DNA of 7,903 bases from an uncultured Actinoplanes sp. (GTDB lineage Bacteria; Actinomycetota; Actinomycetes; Mycobacteriales; Micromonosporaceae): the NCBI RefSeq assembly GCF_934643405.1, contig NZ_CAKUCL010000305.1, forward strand, positions 1 through 7,903. Direction: 5' to 3'. Made by a program: the position numbers and the translations under genes. The notes under the pieces were generated by a model, which saw only the letters and a program-made list of their open reading frames with translations, ran no database searches and was not told the origin of the DNA. The first letter of the stretch is position 1, and every line of letters starts with the position of its first letter. Positions 5,041 to 7,903 of this stretch are shown here, piece after piece.

Positions 5041-6998
5041 CCGACGTGGATCCCGGGCCGTCTCGCCGGGTCCGGCTCGCTGGTCCGCAGGATCTCGCGG
5101 ACCACCGGCGCCGTGTCGCCGCGACCGAGCAACAGGTATCGGAAGAGGTGCGCCACCGGACTCCCCTCGGCCCATTCGAAGTAGCAGTGCGGGATCACGC
5201 CGGTCGCGTTGCGCATGGCGAGCAGGACCGCGGCGATCGCGTTCGGCGCGGCCGGGCTGCCCACACGCAGGATGCGGAAGCCGCCGACCTCGACGCCGCG
5301 CACGTGCAGGACGTCGCTGAACTCGGACGGGTCGATCACTTCGACCTCGAGGAAGATGATGTCGTGGCGGCCCGAGATCGGGTTCATGCCGCGCTGCTCG
5401 TGCTCCTTCGCGGCGTACTCGGCCTCGTCCCCGGCCTGCCGCCGGTTCGCCACGATGTCGAGCTCGCCGTCCAGCGCGATCGAGTCGGCGATGAACCGGC
5501 GCGCGGCCTCGTCGAACTCGATGCGGTCGGCGCGCAGCTCGGTGGTGCGGGTGACTCGGGAGATCAGCGAGACCAGGATGATCCCGGCGATGAACACCGC
5601 CGAGATCGCGATCCCGTCGGGCTTCTCGATGATGTTGTCACCCAGCGCGTACAGGAGGACGAGGGTGAGCACCGCGAAGCCGGCGCTCGCCCACCGATGC
5701 CGCGCCCGCAGGGCGGAGATCGTGACGGCGACGGCGCCGGAGACCATCATCGCGAGAATCCCGGTTGCGTACGCCCCGGCCTGCGCGTTGACGTCGGCAC
5801 GGAAGACGATCGTGATCCCGATGCTGATCGCCGTGTAGACCAGCACGACCGGCCGGACCGCGCGAGCCCACTCGGGCGCCATGCCGTAGCCGGGAAGATA
5901 CCGCGGCACGATGTTGATCAGGCCGGCCATCGCGGAGGCGCCCGCGAACCAGAGGATCAGGATGCTGCTGATGTCGTAGACCGTGCCGAAGGCCTCGCCG
6001 AGCTTCTCGTGCGCGAGGAACGCCAGGGCCCGCCCGTTCGCCGCGCCGCCCGGCTCGAACTCGCGGGCCGGGATCAGCACGGTGGTCACGAAACTGGTCG
6101 CGATCAGGTAGACGCTCATGATCCCGGCGGCGACGGTGAGCAGCTTGCGGGTGTTCCTGACCCGCGACTCGAGCCGTTCCTCCGCGGTGGACCCGGACGC
6201 CTTGACCAGCGGCATCATGCTGACCCCGGTCTCGAACCCGGACAGACCCAGAACAAGAGCCGGAAAAGCCAGGATGGACGGACCGAAGATGCTCCCGGAG
6301 GAGGTGAGCCGGTCGGTCCAGCCGGCGAGGACGCCCGGTGAGGCGAACACGTCCACCAGCCCGACCACCGTGATCACCGCGTTGAGCAGGAGGAACACCG
6401 CGACCAAGGGGATCGCGACGCTGACGGCCTCACTGAAACCGAGCAGGAAGACGAAGCCGAGGATCAGCAGCAGCACCACGGTGATCAGCACGTTGTGACC
6501 GTGCAGGAAACCGGGCAGATACGGATTCTCCGCCATGTGCACGGTCGCGTCGGCCGCGGACAACGTGATCGTGATGATCCACGACGTGCACACAAAACCG
6601 AGCAGCACCAGCACGAACAGCTTGCCCCGCCAGAACGGCAGCAGGTGCTCCAGCATCGCCACCGAGCCCTGGCCGTGCGGGCTCTCCCGGGCCACCCGCC
6701 GGTACATCGGCAGCATGCCGAGCAGCGTCAGCGCCACGATCAGCAGCGTGGCCAGCGGGGACAGCGCGCCGGCCGCCAGCGCCGCGATGGCCGGCAGGTA
6801 CGACAGGGTGGAGAAGTAGTCCACCCCGGTCAGGCACATCACCTTCCACCAGGGCTGCTCGTGGCCCGCCGAACCCTCCGACTCGGGCCCGACCGGCTGC
6901 ACCCGGTGTGCCAGCAGCCAGCGGCTCACCCGGTGGCTCGGCTCCTCCGGCCGGGCCGGGCTGTCCACCGAGGCGGGCACGTGGATCTCTGCGCTCAT
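5037..6998 (-). CDS. APC-superfamily permease, KimA/KUP-like, candidate potassium transporter
   Basis: The 653-residue inner-membrane transporter has about 50 hydrophilic residues, then twelve predicted membrane segments (about 62-78, 81-98, 127-148, 169-188, 192-215, 238-256, 286-308, 340-364, 383-400, 405-428, 437-453 and 462-480). A cytosolic domain of about 170 residues follows (485-653). Segment 1 reads DYFSTLSY, an Asp (D60) and Tyr (Y67) seven apart. Segment 3 has W140, T143 and S147. From memory these align with D36/Y43 and Y118/T121/S125, which bind potassium in KimA, and KUP proteins also have Asp-x6-Tyr in segment 1. Segment 6 has GLSGFETGVS. Amino-acid transport remains the alternative. 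The ATG at 6998 has AGGAG four bases upstream, whereas the in-frame ATG at 7031 has no such site. The gene converges on the regulator gene, sharing CTAG, and diverges from the SDR gene. No long leader is available for a c-di-AMP riboswitch. Confidence 0.85.
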   Translation of the reverse strand: MSAEIHVPASVDSPARPEEPSHRVSRWLLAHRVQPVGPESEGSAGHEQPWWKVMCLTGVDYFSTLSYLPAIAALAAGALSPLATLLIVALTLLGMLPMYRRVARESPHGQGSVAMLEHLLPFWRGKLFVLVLLGFVCTSWIITITLSAADATVHMAENPYLPGFLHGHNVLITVVLLLILGFVFLLGFSEAVSVAIPLVAVFLLLNAVITVVGLVDVFASPGVLAGWTDRLTSSGSIFGPSILAFPALVLGLSGFETGVSMMPLVKASGSTAEERLESRVRNTRKLLTVAAGIMSVYLIATSFVTTVLIPAREFEPGGAANGRALAFLAHEKLGEAFGTVYDISSILILWFAGASAMAGLINIVPRYLPGYGMAPEWARAVRPVVLVYTAISIGITIVFRADVNAQAGAYATGILAMMVSGAVAVTISALRARHRWASAGFAVLTLVLLYALGDNIIEKPDGIAISAVFIAGIILVSLISRVTRTTELRADRIEFDEAARRFIADSIALDGELDIVANRRQAGDEAEYAAKEHEQRGMNPISGRHDIIFLEVEVIDPSEFSDVLHVRGVEVGGFRILRVGSPAAPNAIAAVLLAMRNATGVIPHCYFEWAEGSPVAHLFRYLLLGRGDTAPVVREILRTSEPDPARRPGIHVG

Positions 6999-7016
6999 CG
7001 CGCTCCTGAGGAAGGT

Positions 7017-7061
7017 GTAACAGGTGACCATTCAGGTGACAGGATGCCGTACGGGTGTGAC
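7017..7061. promoter_or_regulatory. Cluster of GTGAC/GTAAC elements in the transporter/SDR divergent region
   Basis: The 89-bp gap between the two start codons holds GTAAC at 7017-7021 and GTGAC at 7024-7028, 7036-7040 and 7057-7061. The outer two extend to TGTAACA and TGTGACA, which are small odd-centred palindromes. CAGGTGAC occurs twice, 12 bp apart. The gap must contain promoters for both genes, and a regulator binding repeated GTNAC half sites is plausible. I cannot assign -10/-35 elements with confidence, although on the minus strand CTGTCA, 17 bases, then TACACC is one weak option. Confidence 0.4.
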
Positions 7062-7087
7062 AGAACCGCAGAGAGGCGGACGAACCG

Positions 7088-7903
7088 ATGGATCAGATCG
7101 TCGTCATCACCGGCGCGAGCTCCGGGATCGGCCTGGCGGCGGCCGAGCAGTTCGCGGCCCGCGGTGACCGGGTGGTCCTGGTCGGGCGCAACCCCGATCG
7201 CTTGGCCGAGGCGGTCCGCCGGGTGGCGAAGGCCGGCGACCGCGAGCCCGGCCACTTCCGGACCGACTTCGAAGACCTCTCCCAGGTACGCGACCTGGCC
7301 GCGCGGCTGACCGACGGATATCCGAGCATCGACATCCTGGCGAACAACGCCGGCGGCATGCTCGCGGGTTATCGCGTCACCAAGGACGGCTACGAGGCGA
7401 CCATCCAGAGCAACCACCTGGCCGGTTTCCTGCTCACCAACCTGCTGCGCGACCGCCTGCACGGCGCCCGCGTCGTCACCACCTCGTCGCGCGCCCACCA
7501 CGACGGCCGGCCCGACCCCGGCGACTTCCGTTCCGATCCCGGCCTGACCCACCGCTACGGCGCGGCCAAGGCGGCGAACGTGCTGTTCGCCGCCGAGCTG
7601 GCCCGCCGCTGGCCGGACGTGACCAGCGTGTCCTTCCACCCCGGCGTGGTGCGCACGAACTTCGGCGAAGGCGCCGCGGTCCGCCTGTTCTACCGGTTCG
7701 CGCCGTTCCTGGTCACCCCGGAGAAGGCCGGCGAGCTGCTGGTCTGGCTGGGCACGGCCCCGGCGTCGGAGCTGGTCAACGGCGCCTACTACGTCGGCCG
7801 CGAGACGAAGGAGCCGGCTCCGCACGCCGCCGACCCGGCCGTCGCGGCCCGCCTGTGGGAGGCCAGCGCCCGGGCCGTCGGCCTCACCCCGGCCCAGCCG
7901 TGA
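7088..7903 (+). CDS. Short-chain dehydrogenase/reductase, retinol-dehydrogenase-like
   Basis: The 271-residue cytosolic NAD(P)-dependent oxidoreductase has a Rossmann fold. The cofactor-binding motif TGASSGIG is at residues 8-15, with R34 after the second strand (LVGRN) suggesting NADP preference. NNAGG is at 86-90. Catalytic residues are N109, the serine of TTSSRAHH (133 or 134), Y157 and K161 in YGAAKAANVLF, and HPGVVRTNF follows at 184-192. The spacing between the serine and tyrosine and the SSRAH and HPGVVRT stretches place it with the retinol-dehydrogenase/WWOX-like classical SDRs. The substrate cannot be inferred; many bacterial members act on unknown hydrophobic alcohols or ketones. 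The length is normal and the gene complete, with its stop codon forming the last three bases of the window. The ATG at 7088 is preceded by purine-rich GAGAGGCGGA. It diverges from the transporter gene and so may share its control region. Confidence 0.92.
   Translation: MDQIVVITGASSGIGLAAAEQFAARGDRVVLVGRNPDRLAEAVRRVAKAGDREPGHFRTDFEDLSQVRDLAARLTDGYPSIDILANNAGGMLAGYRVTKDGYEATIQSNHLAGFLLTNLLRDRLHGARVVTTSSRAHHDGRPDPGDFRSDPGLTHRYGAAKAANVLFAAELARRWPDVTSVSFHPGVVRTNFGEGAAVRLFYRFAPFLVTPEKAGELLVWLGTAPASELVNGAYYVGRETKEPAPHAADPAVAARLWEASARAVGLTPAQP

Noticed and set aside
5046..6341. A 431-codon plus-strand open frame antisense to the transporter
   Set aside because: The translation is a low-complexity Asp/Arg/Gly/His string, typical of the antisense of a GC-rich membrane-protein gene, while the minus strand encodes a clear 12-segment transporter.
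6999..7087. c-di-AMP (ydaO-type) riboswitch upstream of the KimA-like transporter
   Set aside because: Only 89 bases separate the divergent starts. That is too short for this riboswitch, and I see none of the expected conserved stretches.
6995..7825. A 276-codon minus-strand open frame antisense to the SDR gene
   Set aside because: The plus strand carries all SDR motifs; this frame has none and would also cover the divergent promoter region.

Overview
The base composition is very high in GC, there are GTG starts, the genes are tightly packed, and the sensor kinase and LuxR-type regulator are of a typical actinobacterial kind. The window therefore looks like chromosome from an actinomycete. 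A Micromonosporaceae member such as an Actinoplanes relative is my guess, from protein style only. I ran no database search.

Left part (1-1726). One gene on the minus strand (280-753) encodes a small helical protein that I recognise as the SAV_6107-type HEPN family. About 300 bases upstream of it lies the most striking piece of DNA in the window: two 16-bp sites matching the actinobacterial LexA (SOS) box, with centres 21 bp apart and arranged as one near-perfect 37-bp palindrome (1047-1083). Just upstream, on the same strand, is a match to the core of the LexA-independent, PafBC-type DNA-damage promoter (1094-1116). Between this control region and the HEPN start codon the leader holds three GC-rich inverted repeats. 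The remainder, roughly 1117-1726, appears non-coding. It is purine-skewed on the plus strand and carries about three copies of a 28-bp tandem repeat and a terminator-like hairpin.

Middle part (1727-5040). A CPBP-family intramembrane protease gene (minus strand) diverges from a two-component system (plus strand). The system is a histidine kinase with about eight membrane segments and a NarL/LuxR-type response regulator whose GTG start lies inside the end of the kinase gene. The 105-bp divergent region holds two inverted repeats, one of which abuts the kinase ribosome binding site.

Right part (5037-7903). A 12-segment APC-superfamily transporter with a large cytosolic C-terminal domain converges on the regulator gene, and the two stop codons share the bases CTAG. 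Its first and third membrane segments carry residues at the spacing used for potassium binding in KimA/KUP transporters, so potassium is a plausible substrate. It diverges from a complete short-chain dehydrogenase/reductase gene that ends exactly at the window edge. The 89-bp gap between them contains four GTGAC/GTAAC elements.

How the genes work together is inference. The kinase and regulator are certainly a pair; their target could be either flanking membrane-protein gene. The HEPN locus looks like an independent DNA-damage-response unit and is the best candidate for something not yet described.
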